Origin: Kordiimonadaceae bacterium
GTDB taxonomy: Bacteria; Pseudomonadota; Alphaproteobacteria; Sphingomonadales; Kordiimonadaceae
DNA: 64,000 bases
NCBI GenBank assembly: GCA_017640725.1
Contig: JAEPQB010000001.1
Coordinates: forward strand, 1,488,001 to 1,552,000
Reading direction: 5' to 3'
Numbering within the stretch: position 1 is the stretch's first letter; every line of letters starts with the position of its first letter. Under the pieces are notes generated by a model, which saw only the letters and a list, made by a program, of their open reading frames with translations, made no database searches and was not told the origin of the DNA. Shown piece after piece: positions 18,017-27,592 of this stretch. A program made the position numbers and the translations under genes.

Positions 18017-18619
18017 CTACCACATACGTCCTTTAGCATATTCGGCGTAGCCGCTGTCATAACCCTTGGCGTCAAAGTCGGCTTTTTGCTCTTTGACAAA
18101 TTCGCCTGCTGTTGGAATTCCCGCGCTCTCATCGTCTGATGTCCAAAGTTTTGAGCGCATCAAAGCTTTCGCGCACTGGAAATATACTTCCTGCGTGCTG
18201 ATAACGATTACCGTTCGTGGCAGCTTGCCACCTTTTTCGAACTTACCAACCATGTCTTCGTCATCGGTGATCACGGCGGTGCCATTGACCCGCACCACAT
18301 TGTTGCTGCCTGGCACCATAAACATCAGGCTTACCCGGTCATCGCGCACAATGTTCCTGAGCGAATCGATACGGTTATTGCCGCGCCAATCCGGTAGCAG
18401 AAGCGTGCCCGCGTCCATGATTTGCACCACCGGCCCATCGTCACCGCGCGGGCTGGCGTCCGTGCCTTCTGGCCCAACGGTTGAGAGGATCAGAAAGCGC
18501 GACGCATCAATCCATTTGCGGTAATTGGGCGTCAGGGTTTTGCAAACCTTGTCGATGGAGGCCGGGATTGGCTCACCGTAAATCGCTTCCAGGCTTTCAA
18601 TATCTTTGATCGTTTTCAT
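18017..18619 (-). CDS. PPOX-class FMN-binding oxidoreductase
   Basis: A 200-residue protein of the pyridoxamine-5'-phosphate-oxidase-like fold. Family phrases are FLILSTVGPEGTDASPRGDDGP (residues about 41-62), LLLPDWRGNNRIDSLRNIVRDDRVSLMFMVPG and VRVNGTAVI, which match the MSMEG_1061-like subgroup. These proteins reduce or bind small substrates with FMN or F420; the substrate here is unknown. The start at 18619 is chosen because it gives the family N-terminus. It follows the AhpD-like gene by 4 bases, so both are one operon. Confidence 0.85.
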   Translation of the reverse strand: MKTIKDIESLEAIYGEPIPASIDKVCKTLTPNYRKWIDASRFLILSTVGPEGTDASPRGDDGPVVQIMDAGTLLLPDWRGNNRIDSLRNIVRDDRVSLMFMVPGSNNVVRVNGTAVITDDEDMVGKFEKGGKLPRTVIVISTQEVYFQCAKALMRSKLWTSDDESAGIPTAGEFVKEQKADFDAKGYDSGYAEYAKGRMW

Positions 18620-18623
18620 CAAG

Positions 18624-19172
18624 TCATTCCGATGTTGCGTTTGCGACCATTTCCTCAAGGTCGGTACCCAGAACAGAATTCCAGCGGTTGAGGAAGCCAA
18701 ACAGCGAAATTACAGCGACAATGTCAATAATCTCTTGTTCGCTCCAGTGCGGCCTCAACCTATCAAACACCTCATCAGAAACCTCGTGCGGCGCCACAGC
18801 CGCATGATGGGCAAGCCGGAGCGCTGCGCGTTCGCCGTCAGAGTAATGCTCTGACGTTTCATAAGCCCAGGCGTCCGCAAGTTGTTCCTTCGAGACACCA
18901 TGGTTCATGGCGCCGAAGGCCGTGTGGCCTTTGCAGTAACGGCATCCGGCCGCCGTGCTCGCCACATAGGCCACCAGCCTGATCAGCCCCTGATCGAGCG
19001 ACGTATCCCGGTAAATGGACATGGTGAGAGCCGAAAGGGCCTTCATCATCGCTGGCTTGCGCGCCATCAACAGGCCATCATTGGCAGTAAAGCCCATCAT
19101 GGCTTCAGCACCCTCCATCAGGGCGGCGAGGTCGTTTGGCAATGTGTCGCGGTCAGCAGGCATTAGGCGCAT
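18624..19172 (-). CDS. AhpD-like carboxymuconolactone decarboxylase family protein
   Basis: A 182-residue, all-helical protein of the AhpD/CMD family. The redox centre is GCRYCKGHTAFG, with Cys77, Cys80 and His83, as in peroxidase-related AhpD-like enzymes. The ATG at 19172 is chosen over that at 19178 because GGAG (19180-19183) is correctly spaced only for the former. It is followed by the PPOX gene; the pair may form a small thiol/flavin detoxification unit, which is an inference from adjacency only. Confidence 0.87.
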   Translation of the reverse strand: MRLMPADRDTLPNDLAALMEGAEAMMGFTANDGLLMARKPAMMKALSALTMSIYRDTSLDQGLIRLVAYVASTAAGCRYCKGHTAFGAMNHGVSKEQLADAWAYETSEHYSDGERAALRLAHHAAVAPHEVSDEVFDRLRPHWSEQEIIDIVAVISLFGFLNRWNSVLGTDLEEMVANATSE

Positions 19173-19233
19173 GATCATTCTCCAAAGTTGGTGCGATCAT
19201 GGAGCGCAGGCCGAGCCTCACCAATGACCCACG

Positions 19234-19509
19234 TCAAACCTCTCCCGGCGCAAAACACTTCATGGAAAGCGCGTGAATAGGGCCCGAAAGCTCTTCACTA
19301 AGGGCAGTATTCACAAGACGCTGTCTTGCCACCCGGTTTTTGCCCTCAAAAACTTCACTTGTGATGTTCACATGAAAATGGCTTTCGCCGTGCCCATGAG
19401 GGTTTCCAGCGTGGCCTGCATGGCTTGCCGAGTCGTCAATGACTTCCAGCACGGAAGGCGCGAGCGCGTCCGTTAGTTTTTTTTCGATTGTTTCGCTGAC
19501 TTTGCCCAT
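19234..19509 (-). CDS. bolA: BolA family protein
   Basis: A 91-residue BolA protein. The fold's core VIDDSASHAGHAG..SHFHVNITSEVFEGKNRVARQRLVN and the end GPIHALSMKCFAPGE are clear. The middle is very rich in histidine (residues 29-47). BolA proteins work with monothiol glutaredoxins in Fe-S trafficking. It stands divergent to cobS, an arrangement I recall as common in alphaproteobacteria. Confidence 0.94.
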   Translation of the reverse strand: MGKVSETIEKKLTDALAPSVLEVIDDSASHAGHAGNPHGHGESHFHVNITSEVFEGKNRVARQRLVNTALSEELSGPIHALSMKCFAPGEV

Positions 19510-19643
19510 TTTCGCCTTACTTTCTCTTGAGTGTGCAGCCAGAAATGCCGATATTGGCGCGCAAGCGCCGGTAATTGGCTGGCCGCACCCGACCAGATGT
19601 CTATAGAATGGGCATCAAAACAATCAAGACAAGAGGATTTGTC

Positions 19644-20642
19644 ATGAGTGCCGTAGCAGCTGAAAAACTGCCGAGTATTGATCTGCCTGAAAACAAGGTG
19701 TCCGTGCGCGATGTGTTTGGCATCGACATTGACATGGAAGTGCCAGCTTTTGCCGAACGCACAGAACATGTGCCGGACATTGATAGCGCCTATGTGTTTG
19801 ACCATGACACCACACTTGCTGTGCTGGCAGGCTTTGCGCACAACCGCCGTGTAATGATCCAGGGCTATCATGGCACAGGCAAGTCAACACACATCGAGCA
19901 AGTGGCAGCGCGCCTGAATTGGCCAACGGTTCGGGTAAACCTCGACAGCCATATCAGCCGGATTGATCTTGTGGGCAAGGATGCCATTGTCCTCAAGGAC
20001 GGCAAGCAGGTGACGCAGTTCCAGGAAGGCATTTTGCCCTGGGCTTTGCAGAACCCAACCGCGATTGTGTTTGATGAGTATGACGCCGGCCGTCCGGACG
20101 TCATGTTTGTGATTCAGCGTGTTTTGGAAGTGGAAGGCAAACTGACCCTGCTTGACCAGAACCGCGTGCTGCGTCCGCACCCTGCATTCCGGATTTTCTC
20201 TACGGCGAATACTGTAGGCCTTGGTGACACCACCGGGCTGTATCACGGTACGCAGCAAATCAACCAGGGCCAGATGGACCGCTGGAACATCGTCGCAACG
20301 CTTAATTATCTGCCGCATGATGTGGAAACTGAAATCATGCTGGCGAAAGAGCCGGGTTATCAGTCGGAAGAGGGTCAGAAGACCATTTCTGCGATGGTAC
20401 GGGTTGCTGACCTGACGCGCACTGGCTTTATGGCGGGTGACATTTCCACAGTTATGAGCCCGCGCACGGTGCTGACGTGGGCGCAAAACGCACAGATTTT
20501 CAACGATGTTGGCTTTGCCTTCAAAACCAGCTTCCTCAACAAGTGTGACGAAGCTGAGCGTGTGATTGTGGCTGAATATTATCAGCGCTGTTTTGGCGAA
20601 GACCTGTCTGATTCTGCCGCAAACCTGGTGATTGGCAAGTAA
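19644..20642 (+). CDS. cobS: Cobaltochelatase subunit CobS
   Basis: The AAA+ subunit of the aerobic cobaltochelatase (CobNST), which inserts cobalt into hydrogenobyrinic acid a,c-diamide during B12 synthesis. It has 332 residues. Walker A is GYHGTGKST (74-82), Walker B is in [10 protein letters not shown], and sensor phrases such as [13 protein letters not shown] follow. The start at 19644 is preferred to upstream alternatives because AGAGGA lies just before it. cobT follows after 15 bases. The large CobN subunit is not in the window. Confidence 0.96.
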   Translation: MSAVAAEKLPSIDLPENKVSVRDVFGIDIDMEVPAFAERTEHVPDIDSAYVFDHDTTLAVLAGFAHNRRVMIQGYHGTGKSTHIEQVAARLNWPTVRVNLDSHISRIDLVGKDAIVLKDGKQVTQFQEGILPWALQNPTAIVFDEYDAGRPDVMFVIQRVLEVEGKLTLLDQNRVLRPHPAFRIFSTANTVGLGDTTGLYHGTQQINQGQMDRWNIVATLNYLPHDVETEIMLAKEPGYQSEEGQKTISAMVRVADLTRTGFMAGDISTVMSPRTVLTWAQNAQIFNDVGFAFKTSFLNKCDEAERVIVAEYYQRCFGEDLSDSAANLVIGK

Positions 20643-20657
20643 CGAGTAGTCGAACCC

Positions 20658-22517
20658 ATGGCTGATGGTGGTTCAAAACGGAAGGAAACCTTTGAGCAGG
20701 CGCTTGCTGCTACCACACGTGCGCTTGCCGAAGAAAAAGACCTTGAGGTCACCTTTACGGCTGACCACCCCACCTTGATCGGGAACGAAGCGCGCATTTT
20801 GCACCTGCCGCACAAAGTGACGGCCAAGGATGTAGCTGAGGCACGCGGCTGCGCCGACGCCCTTGCGCTCAAGAAACGCCATCACGACCCTCGCCTGCAT
20901 CAGAAGCTTGCGCCGGGTGGCGCCGTTTCCCGCGCGATTTTCGATGCGATTGAAACAGCGCGCTACGAGTCGATCGGTGCGCGCCAGATGACAGGTGTGA
21001 ATGCCAACCTCGCGACCCATATTTCACGCCGCGTGCAGGAAAGCGGGATCGCGCGTCCCAGCGACGACGAAACCGGCAGGTTAGCTGATGTTTTGGGCCT
21101 ATTGGCGCGGGAGCGCCTTACGGGCGAAAAGCCACCCGAATGTGCGACCCTGGCGGTTGAGGGCCAGCGTAAGTGGCTAGAGGAATCTGTTGGCCATTTG
21201 CTCGATGACCTTGAAGACAAGATCGATGACCAGCGTGGCCTCTCGGTCCTGACCCGCAGCATCATTGCCGAGCTGGTTGGCGACGGTGACGGCCAGTCCA
21301 CCAGCGATGACAGCGACGACGACGAACCTTCTGAAGCAGCAGACGCGGAAGCCCCCTCCAGCGACGAAAGCGACGGCATGGAAGAAGACGGCGCCGACGC
21401 AGACGGTGCAGAGGGTGCGGATGACAGCGAAGGCGAAACCGGCGAGGATGAAACCTCGTCAGAGGCTGCGCTTGAGGATGTTGATGACGTAGAGGAAGAC
21501 ACCAGCGAAGGCACGCACGAGGGCACGATCCCTTGGCGGCCAAACAGGCCACTTGATCAGTTGCCTGAGCTTGGATTCTATAAAATCTTCAGTGAAGAAT
21601 TTGATGAGATCATCAAAGCGGAGGAGCTGTGCGACTCGGAAGAGCTTGAGCGCTTGCGCAAATATCTCGACCAGCAGATGGCACACCTCACGGGTGTTGT
21701 GTCCAAGCTCGCGAACCGACTGCAACGCCGCTTGTTGGCGCAGCAGCGCCGCCATTGGCATTTTGACCTGGAAGAAGGGCTGTTGGATGCGGGCCGACTG
21801 TCACGTGTGGTGACCAATCCGCTGCGGCCGCTCTCGTACAAGCTCGAGTCAGATACCGAGTTTAAAGACACGGTTGTGACGCTCCTAATTGACAATTCAG
21901 GGTCCATGCGCGGTCGGCCGATTTCAATTGCGGCGATTTCTGCCGATATTCTGGCCCGTACGCTGGAACGCTGCGGTGTGAAAGTGGAAATTCTTGGTTT
22001 TACAACCAAAGCCTGGAAAGGCGGCAAGTCGCGCGAGAAATGGCTTGAGGCCGGCCGGCCCGCGAAGCCCGGTCGCCTGAATGACCTGCGCCATATCGTT
22101 TACAAAACCGCTGACAGCCCTTGGCGCCGGTCGCGCCGCAACCTGGGCCTGATGATGCGTGAGGGCCTCTTGAAGGAAAACATCGATGGTGAGGCGCTTA
22201 TGTGGGCACACAACCGTTTGATGGCCAAGCCTGACGAGCGCCGTATCCTGATGGTGATTTCTGACGGAGCGCCTGTGGATGACAGCACACTCTCCGTGAA
22301 CAGCGGCACGTACCTGGAAAACCACCTGCGGCAGGTGATTGGCTGGATTGAAGACAAGTCCCCCGTGGAGCTTATCGCGATTGGGATTGGGCACGACGTA
22401 ACTCGCTATTACCAGCGGGCAGTTACCATCCTGGACGCAGAGCAACTCGGCGGCGCCATGACAGAACAGCTGGCTGCGCTGTTTGAGGAAACCCTGCCCA
22501 AACCCCGCCGTTTGTAG
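20658..22517 (+). CDS. cobT: Cobaltochelatase subunit CobT
   Basis: The partner of CobS, a 619-residue protein. The N-terminal half is helical. A very acidic hinge of about 80 residues (roughly 210-290, mostly Asp, Glu, Ser and Ala) follows. The C-terminal third is a von Willebrand A domain whose metal site DNSGSMRG begins at Asp412. The VWA domain is thought to contact the AAA+ ring. It is preceded closely by cobS, as usual, and followed 9 bases later by an exported protein gene. Confidence 0.96.
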   Translation: MADGGSKRKETFEQALAATTRALAEEKDLEVTFTADHPTLIGNEARILHLPHKVTAKDVAEARGCADALALKKRHHDPRLHQKLAPGGAVSRAIFDAIETARYESIGARQMTGVNANLATHISRRVQESGIARPSDDETGRLADVLGLLARERLTGEKPPECATLAVEGQRKWLEESVGHLLDDLEDKIDDQRGLSVLTRSIIAELVGDGDGQSTSDDSDDDEPSEAADAEAPSSDESDGMEEDGADADGAEGADDSEGETGEDETSSEAALEDVDDVEEDTSEGTHEGTIPWRPNRPLDQLPELGFYKIFSEEFDEIIKAEELCDSEELERLRKYLDQQMAHLTGVVSKLANRLQRRLLAQQRRHWHFDLEEGLLDAGRLSRVVTNPLRPLSYKLESDTEFKDTVVTLLIDNSGSMRGRPISIAAISADILARTLERCGVKVEILGFTTKAWKGGKSREKWLEAGRPAKPGRLNDLRHIVYKTADSPWRRSRRNLGLMMREGLLKENIDGEALMWAHNRLMAKPDERRILMVISDGAPVDDSTLSVNSGTYLENHLRQVIGWIEDKSPVELIAIGIGHDVTRYYQRAVTILDAEQLGGAMTEQLAALFEETLPKPRRL

Positions 22518-22526
22518 GACCGACGC

Positions 22527-23528
22527 ATGAAAAAACTAACTTGGTTTGCAGGTGTGTTAGCTTTTGCCCTCGCTGGTGGCGCGCTTCTGTGGCCCGAAGA
22601 AAGCGCTGTTGGGCAGATGACGGCTGAGGAAGCCGCCCGCGCCACGGGTCTGCCCATCGATATTCAGGTGGATGCAGAGCCGCTTGCCCTGTCCTTGTCT
22701 GGCCAGCAATTAAATATTGCGTTTGTTGGTGGCTGGGTGCTGGTTTCAGAACACCAGGACTTTGGTGGCTTTTCAGGCTTGGTGATTGAGGAGGAAACCA
22801 GCCAGCTGGTGGCGATTAATGACAAGGGCGATTGGTGGCAGGTTCCGTTTGATGCCATGAATGCTGTCGCACCCGCTGGTGGCACTATGCGGGCATACAC
22901 ATTAGGTGCCGTCTCCGATAAAGCCAACCTGGATGCTGAAAGCCTGCTGCAGCTGAACGGTGGCTACCTGATTTCCTTTGAGCAGGTTCACCGCCTGGAA
23001 TTCCAGCCTGAAGTGGGCGGCAAACCAACCCATGAAACAGGTTTTGCCGCGATTGATTTTGCCGGTGTTTCAAAAAACAGCGGCATGGAAGCAATCGCCC
23101 TGTTGCCATCAGGTGAATTGCTGGCGTTCACTGAACGTGGACGCGACACCCAGGGCAAGCTGAAAGCATGGCTGGTGAGCGCGGAACAGGCAGAACCGCT
23201 CTTTTTTGCGCCACCCAAAAACTTTGCACCAACCGATGCAGCCACCTTGCCAAACGGCGATGTGTTGGTGTTGCTGCGGAAATTCTCAGCGGTTGAGGGT
23301 GTGGAGGTAAGGCTTCATCACCTGTCTGCCGCTGACATCAAGCCAGGCGCTGTTCTGGTGGGGGATCCTGTGCTGAGACTTACACCGGAAGGGCCCGTTG
23401 ATAATATGGAAGGCCTGGATGTGGTTGCGCTTGATGACAATACCGTCCGGATTGCGATGATATCGGACGACAATTTCAACCCGTTGCAACGCACGCTATT
23501 GATGTTGTTTGATTATAAATATCAATAG
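22527..23528 (+). CDS. Exported esterase-like phytase-family protein
   Basis: A 333-residue exported protein with a signal peptide (residues 1-30, KLTWFAGVLAFALAGGALL). The mature part looks like the 'esterase-like activity of phytase' family: FGGFSGLVIEEETSQLVAINDKGDWW, then SKNSGMEAIALLPSGELLAFTERG, then MEGLDVVALDDNTVRIAMISDDNFN. These are blades of a beta-propeller with conserved acidic, probably metal-binding, turns. It lies 9 bases after cobT and is likely co-transcribed; the order cobS-cobT-this gene-rpmB recurs in alphaproteobacteria, to my recollection. Activity is unproven. Confidence 0.8.
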   Translation: MKKLTWFAGVLAFALAGGALLWPEESAVGQMTAEEAARATGLPIDIQVDAEPLALSLSGQQLNIAFVGGWVLVSEHQDFGGFSGLVIEEETSQLVAINDKGDWWQVPFDAMNAVAPAGGTMRAYTLGAVSDKANLDAESLLQLNGGYLISFEQVHRLEFQPEVGGKPTHETGFAAIDFAGVSKNSGMEAIALLPSGELLAFTERGRDTQGKLKAWLVSAEQAEPLFFAPPKNFAPTDAATLPNGDVLVLLRKFSAVEGVEVRLHHLSAADIKPGAVLVGDPVLRLTPEGPVDNMEGLDVVALDDNTVRIAMISDDNFNPLQRTLLMLFDYKYQ

Positions 23529-23552
23529 CTTGCCTGTGTTATCTCATTAATA

Positions 23553-23566
23553 ACCGAACATTCGGT
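23553..23566. promoter_or_regulatory. Palindrome resembling a TetR-family operator
   Basis: accgaacattcggt has 6-base arms around a 2-base centre and sits in an AT-rich region (next to tatattatatg) 90 bases upstream of the following gene. The shape and position suit a repressor operator over a promoter. No TetR gene is nearby, so the regulator is unknown. Confidence 0.4.
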
Positions 23567-23656
23567 ATATTATATGCTTCTGCCTCATCGTTGGTTTAGT
23601 TGAGGCCACCCTTAATGCTGTGGTTCACTGGTGCCGTCAAAAAAGAGGGGGTACTG

Positions 23657-24691
23657 ATGCGCAAATCCACACTGTGCGCGGGGCTAATCTTGGGGCTCTC
23701 CTATTCGGGTCATGCTGATGACGCGTGTGACGCCCGGGCCATTTATTCGATGGCGGATGTGACAGTTTCTGACGGTACGACTTATCAGGTCGAGGGGTTC
23801 TTTAAGTCCCGCCACCGCGCAGCGGCCCGCTTCATCCGTGAAAACTCCACCCTTCACGTGCTGGAAGGTCCTAATGTTTGGGTGCAAACGGCGTCGGGCA
23901 CGCAGCTTGCGGACGATTTCCAGCGCGACTTCACGGTCGGGCACCAGTTTCACGCATTTTTGCTGCGGTTCGAAGATTTGGTGAGTAACCCAGAGCGGGT
24001 GCAGAACATCGACTTCGCTGGCGGGCAATATGCGGCCCATAAAGGCGAGCGAGATACTGGCGGCTTTGTCTATCTTATAGACGGCGAAACGCCCGGCCAG
24101 CCGCTCGGTCTTCGCTATGATGTTGGTGATCTCAAGATCAAAATCACAGCCCGTGATTGGCGCGAGGTGTCGGGGGAGCAGGTTCCGTTTTCCCTCAGCA
24201 TCGATGACGGCGAGCGGGTTTTTGACTATCGCTACTCCACGGTCGACCTTGGCGACAAACCCGTCATGTGGTTTTATGACAGTGTGCCAAGCCCCGACAT
24301 TCCGTTGGTGGATGTGGAGCGATTGCACCGCAAAACCCTGATTGCCCACTGCTTGGGCGACGCGGAATTGTTGGCGTCCCTGACGGCGCCCTCTGCAACC
24401 ATCGCAAACCGAGGCAGCCTCATTGAGACAACGCCTGAAGAAATGGCATCGCGTTTCGCCAATGTTTTTGAGCGGCGCAAATACTCGGCTTATATCGACA
24501 CGGCCATGCCTCGCGTGTCCGCGGACGAGCGCGTTGGATGGGCGGCTGTGCAGGTGAACACGAAAGGCCGTACGCCTGCGAATGGCCAAAATTTTGACGA
24601 GCATTGGGCCTGGGTCATGATGGCGGAAAAAATTGATGGCCAATGGTTGATGACCGGCAATGCCTCCAACCTGCGCCCGGATAGCCGGTAG
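23657..24691 (+). CDS. Exported protein with an NTF2-like C-terminal region
   Basis: A 344-residue exported protein. The ATG at 23657 follows AGAGGGGG and starts a signal peptide (RKSTLCAGLILGLSYSGHA). The first 220 residues resemble no family I know: a beta-rich region with LEGPNVWVQTASG and FVYLIDGETPGQPLGLRYDVG. From about residue 235, a helix-and-sheet part (HCLGDAELLASLTAPSATI..) ending in WAWVMMAEKIDGQWLMTGN looks like a SnoaL/NTF2-like cone. The gene ends just before the terminator of rpmB on the other strand. Confidence 0.7.
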   Translation: MRKSTLCAGLILGLSYSGHADDACDARAIYSMADVTVSDGTTYQVEGFFKSRHRAAARFIRENSTLHVLEGPNVWVQTASGTQLADDFQRDFTVGHQFHAFLLRFEDLVSNPERVQNIDFAGGQYAAHKGERDTGGFVYLIDGETPGQPLGLRYDVGDLKIKITARDWREVSGEQVPFSLSIDDGERVFDYRYSTVDLGDKPVMWFYDSVPSPDIPLVDVERLHRKTLIAHCLGDAELLASLTAPSATIANRGSLIETTPEEMASRFANVFERRKYSAYIDTAMPRVSADERVGWAAVQVNTKGRTPANGQNFDEHWAWVMMAEKIDGQWLMTGNASNLRPDSR

Positions 24692-24696
24692 GAGCC

Positions 24697-24731
24697 AAAA
24701 AAAAAACGCCGAACCATTATGGTCCGGCGTT
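24697..24731 (-). terminator. Intrinsic terminator of rpmB
   Basis: Arms aacgccgaacca (24705-24716) and tggtccggcgtt (24720-24731) form a 12-base stem with one weak pair. The A-tract at 24697-24706 is a T-tract on the minus strand, so it terminates rpmB. The other side lacks a T-tract. Confidence 0.85.
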
Positions 24732-24778
24732 CTAGAATTCTTGTGCTTGGGCGCTTGCCCAAACGGTCAACCAGAAGC

Positions 24779-25066
24779 TTAAGCTGACGCTTGCTTCTTT
24801 TTGATCTCTTTCTTCAACTTCAGGGCAGCTGCAGACAGGTTAGCGTCGCGCGCCTTCAGGAGAAAGTTATCAAGACCATCGTTGTGCTCAACAGAGCGCA
24901 GTGCGTGCGCAGAAATTTTCAGCGACACAGAGCGGCCAAGCGTGTCTGACATCAGCGTGGCGTTTGTCAGGTTTGGCAGGAAACGACGGCGGGTTTTGTT
25001 GTTGGCGTGCGAGACATTGTTGCCTGACATTACACGCTTACCAGTAAGTTCGCATACACGAGCCAT
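24779..25066 (-). CDS. rpmB: 50S ribosomal protein L28
   Basis: A 95-residue L28. The family's opening [20 protein letters not shown], the [15 protein letters not shown] stretch and the [23 protein letters not shown] core are all present. The C-terminus is a lysine-rich alpha-helix, common in alphaproteobacterial L28. It stands alone with its own terminator; the 130 bases upstream probably hold its promoter. Confidence 0.98.
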   Translation of the reverse strand: MARVCELTGKRVMSGNNVSHANNKTRRRFLPNLTNATLMSDTLGRSVSLKISAHALRSVEHNDGLDNFLLKARDANLSAAALKLKKEIKKKQASA

Positions 25067-25200
25067 GATCTTATCCTTGTTTTTCTACCGGATTTTTCCG
25101 GGAATCTTTAATGATCGTTCTAACGTGCAATAGGCGATATCCCCTAAGCACCGCGCGTCTCTATGCGATTCGGTGCCCTCGGTCAAGCTTTTCTGCGCTT

Positions 25201-25722
25201 TTAGGAGGAGTTCTGAATTTCTCGTTCATAGAATTTCAGCCACTTGCGTCCGATGCAAACAAACAGGATGCTATCCAAACTGCTATTAGCGTTCTGCTCG
25301 CTCCAATTCAGGCACGCTTCAACAGCAACCTTCGCCGCCAAGTCAATCGGATAGGCATAAGCACCGGTGCTTATGGCAGGAAACGCAATGGAAGAGTGTC
25401 CAGCTTCAGCAGCAAGGCTTAGACTTTTTGTATGGCAATTTGCCAAAAGGACATGTTCATCCGACTTTCCTCCACGCCATCTGGGTCCAACTGCATGGAT
25501 TATGGCCTTGCAGTCCAAATTGTGCGGCCCGGTAATCTTGGCGCTTCCAGTATCGCACTTACCCAACTTCTGACACTCCAGCAATAGTCCGGGCCCTGCA
25601 GCCCGATGGATAACACCATCCACTCCTCCTCCCCCAAGCAAACTATTATTCGCCGCGTTAACGATCACGTCGACTTGTTGGGCAATAATGCTGCCTTCAA
25701 CGGCTGCAAGTTTAACGGTCAT
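25201..25722 (-). CDS. Macrodomain protein (ADP-ribose hydrolase/deacetylase type)
   Basis: A 173-residue stand-alone macrodomain, similar to YmdB-type O-acetyl-ADP-ribose deacetylases. The ligand loops are VDVIVNAANNSLLGGGGVDG (residues about 18-37, with the key Asn and Asp) and SIAFPAISTGAYAYP (residues about 109-123). The ribose-binding phrase IHAVGPRW is also there. It may remove ADP-ribose marks or detoxify acetyl-ADP-ribose. It overlaps the amidase gene by 4 bases, so the two are coupled, although no functional link is known. The C-terminal part reads less typically than its neighbours. Confidence 0.9.
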   Translation of the reverse strand: MTVKLAAVEGSIIAQQVDVIVNAANNSLLGGGGVDGVIHRAAGPGLLLECQKLGKCDTGSAKITGPHNLDCKAIIHAVGPRWRGGKSDEHVLLANCHTKSLSLAAEAGHSSIAFPAISTGAYAYPIDLAAKVAVEACLNWSEQNANSSLDSILFVCIGRKWLKFYEREIQNSS

Positions 25723-27443
25723 AGTTGAGGCCTATTGGCTTTGAATGCCAACTGCCGCTCCAGCAATTTACCTACCGCCAATATCTGGTCCTCCCGGAAC
25801 ATGTTACCCCACAGGGTAAATCCCCGTGGCACGCTTTTCACCGCGCGTTCTTCCGGCACCGGTTCGCCGGTCAGCGGCACGCTTTCGCGGTTTTCCATGC
25901 CTGTTGGCAGCACGAGGCAAGGGTGGCCGGTGTAGTTTGTGATGGTCAAGAGCGGCCCAAAGCTTGGGCACAGGATGATGTCCACGTCTTTATATATATC
26001 GTGCATCGCCTGCATGACCTTGCGGCGGAAGCGGTCCAGCTGAACGGCTTCCACGGCAGAATAGAAATGCGCGCCGCGGAAGGTGTTGGGCCAGGCCCGA
26101 TTTTCCTGCCAGCCCATTTCATCGTCACGGTTACTGAGTGTCAGTTCTTCAAACGCCGCTGCTGCTTCCACTTCAAGAAGGGTGATCAAGGTGCCATAAG
26201 GCATGTCGGGCAGCGTGATCTCCTTCATCGGAAAACCAAGCTCGCGCACTTGATCAAGCACCGAACGGTCCAGCGCATTCACAGTCTCGCCTTCGAACCA
26301 CGCAGGGTCGTATCCAACTGAAATGTCGCTTGCGGCCGCTGCTGCTGCGTCATACTCGAACCCCCAATCCAGCGAGCCCGGGTCGCCGACATCACCACCA
26401 TTAATGGCAGCCAGCACCAGTGCGGTGTCGTCTACATGGCGGCAGATCGGGCCAAATTTATCAAGCGACCAACAGAGCGCCATCGCGCCCGTGCGCGGTA
26501 CGCGTCCAAAGGTGGGCCTCAGGCCCGTGGTGCCGCAGCGCATGGAAGGCGAGACAATCGACCCCAGGGTTTCCGTACCGATCGAGAAGCCAACAAGCCC
26601 CGCCGCCGTCGCAGACGCGGACCCCGCGCTTGAGCCGGAAGAGCCCTCGTCCGTGTTCCACGGGTTTCTTGTGATGCCGCCAAACCATTTGTCGCCGTAT
26701 GCAAGGGCGCCAAGCGTGGTTTTGCCAACCAGAACGGCGCCGGCTTCGCGCAGCCGCGCAACAATCACGGCGTCTTCGGTTGGCACGCGGTTCTGGTAAG
26801 GGGCGGCGCCCCAGCTGGTTTTCACGCCCGCCGTATCTGCCAGGTCTTTCATGCCATAAGGAATACCATGCAAAGGCCCCCGGTCCCGGCCGGACCTGAG
26901 CTCGCTGTCTGCGCGGAAAGCTTCAGCGCGCGCGCTTTCTTCCATAACGGTCACAAAACACTCAAGCCTGGGCCCCAGTTGGCGAATGCGGTTGAGGTAA
27001 ATATCGAGAAGGCGATTGGCTGTAATAGCGCCGGACCTCAGCCAGGCGCCCTGCTCTGCGATGGACGCAAAAGCGATGTCTTCGTCAGAAGGCAGGGCGC
27101 GCGCAGGTTCATCCTCAAGGCGGACAAAATTTTCCTGGGCATGATATGTTTCGCCGGGCAGGCGCGGGTCAAATGCCATGGCGGGGGCATCTTCGTTATG
27201 AAGGGTAACCTCTGTGCGGCGTTGGCGGGTGCGTTCCACCATGCCTTCAATGCCTTCATAAATGGCCGCACGCTCGGCCTCCGTGTAGTTTGCGCCAACA
27301 AGCTTCTCAGCAATGGCAAGGTCTGAAGGGCTGCCCAATGGGTTGCTCTCTTGCGCGATTGCCCCTGCGCCTACCGCCAGGCCACCAACGGCGCCAGATG
27401 CGCGTATAAACTGCCTGCGATCCATCTTGATCTTTTTTGCCAC
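25719..27443 (-). CDS. Tat-exported amidase
   Basis: A 574-residue amidase-signature enzyme. The N-terminus MDRRQFIRASGAVGGLAVGAGAIA has the twin-arginine motif, so it is exported folded; the start could also be the ATG at 27425. The Ser-cisSer-Lys triad is visible: Lys199 in GIPYGMKDLADT, the cis-Ser around 271-272 in EGSSGSSAGS, and nucleophile Ser296 in GTETLGSIVSP. The substrate amide is unknown. It ends in a 4-base overlap with the macrodomain gene. Confidence 0.92.
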   Translation of the reverse strand: MAKKIKMDRRQFIRASGAVGGLAVGAGAIAQESNPLGSPSDLAIAEKLVGANYTEAERAAIYEGIEGMVERTRQRRTEVTLHNEDAPAMAFDPRLPGETYHAQENFVRLEDEPARALPSDEDIAFASIAEQGAWLRSGAITANRLLDIYLNRIRQLGPRLECFVTVMEESARAEAFRADSELRSGRDRGPLHGIPYGMKDLADTAGVKTSWGAAPYQNRVPTEDAVIVARLREAGAVLVGKTTLGALAYGDKWFGGITRNPWNTDEGSSGSSAGSASATAAGLVGFSIGTETLGSIVSPSMRCGTTGLRPTFGRVPRTGAMALCWSLDKFGPICRHVDDTALVLAAINGGDVGDPGSLDWGFEYDAAAAAASDISVGYDPAWFEGETVNALDRSVLDQVRELGFPMKEITLPDMPYGTLITLLEVEAAAAFEELTLSNRDDEMGWQENRAWPNTFRGAHFYSAVEAVQLDRFRRKVMQAMHDIYKDVDIILCPSFGPLLTITNYTGHPCLVLPTGMENRESVPLTGEPVPEERAVKSVPRGFTLWGNMFREDQILAVGKLLERQLAFKANRPQL

Positions 27444-27592
27444 ATAACCCTCCCGGTAAACTGATTGCCCAAACGGAGCCTATCCCTGTTCTGGAATTAG
27501 TGGCAAGCCGCAATAAAGCGTTTGTGATCCGATGACTGCCCGCCTATGTAAAGACACGAGTGTCGCGTATCCCCGCCGCAAGTGAGCACATC

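Noticed and set aside
19510-19643. Possible cobalamin riboswitch before cobS
   Set aside because: The bolA-cobS spacer is only about 130 bases and shows no B12-box-like sequence.
24697-24731. Hairpin as terminator of the upstream plus-strand gene
   Set aside because: The T-tract exists only on the minus strand, so it serves rpmB; the plus side continues with ctagaattc.
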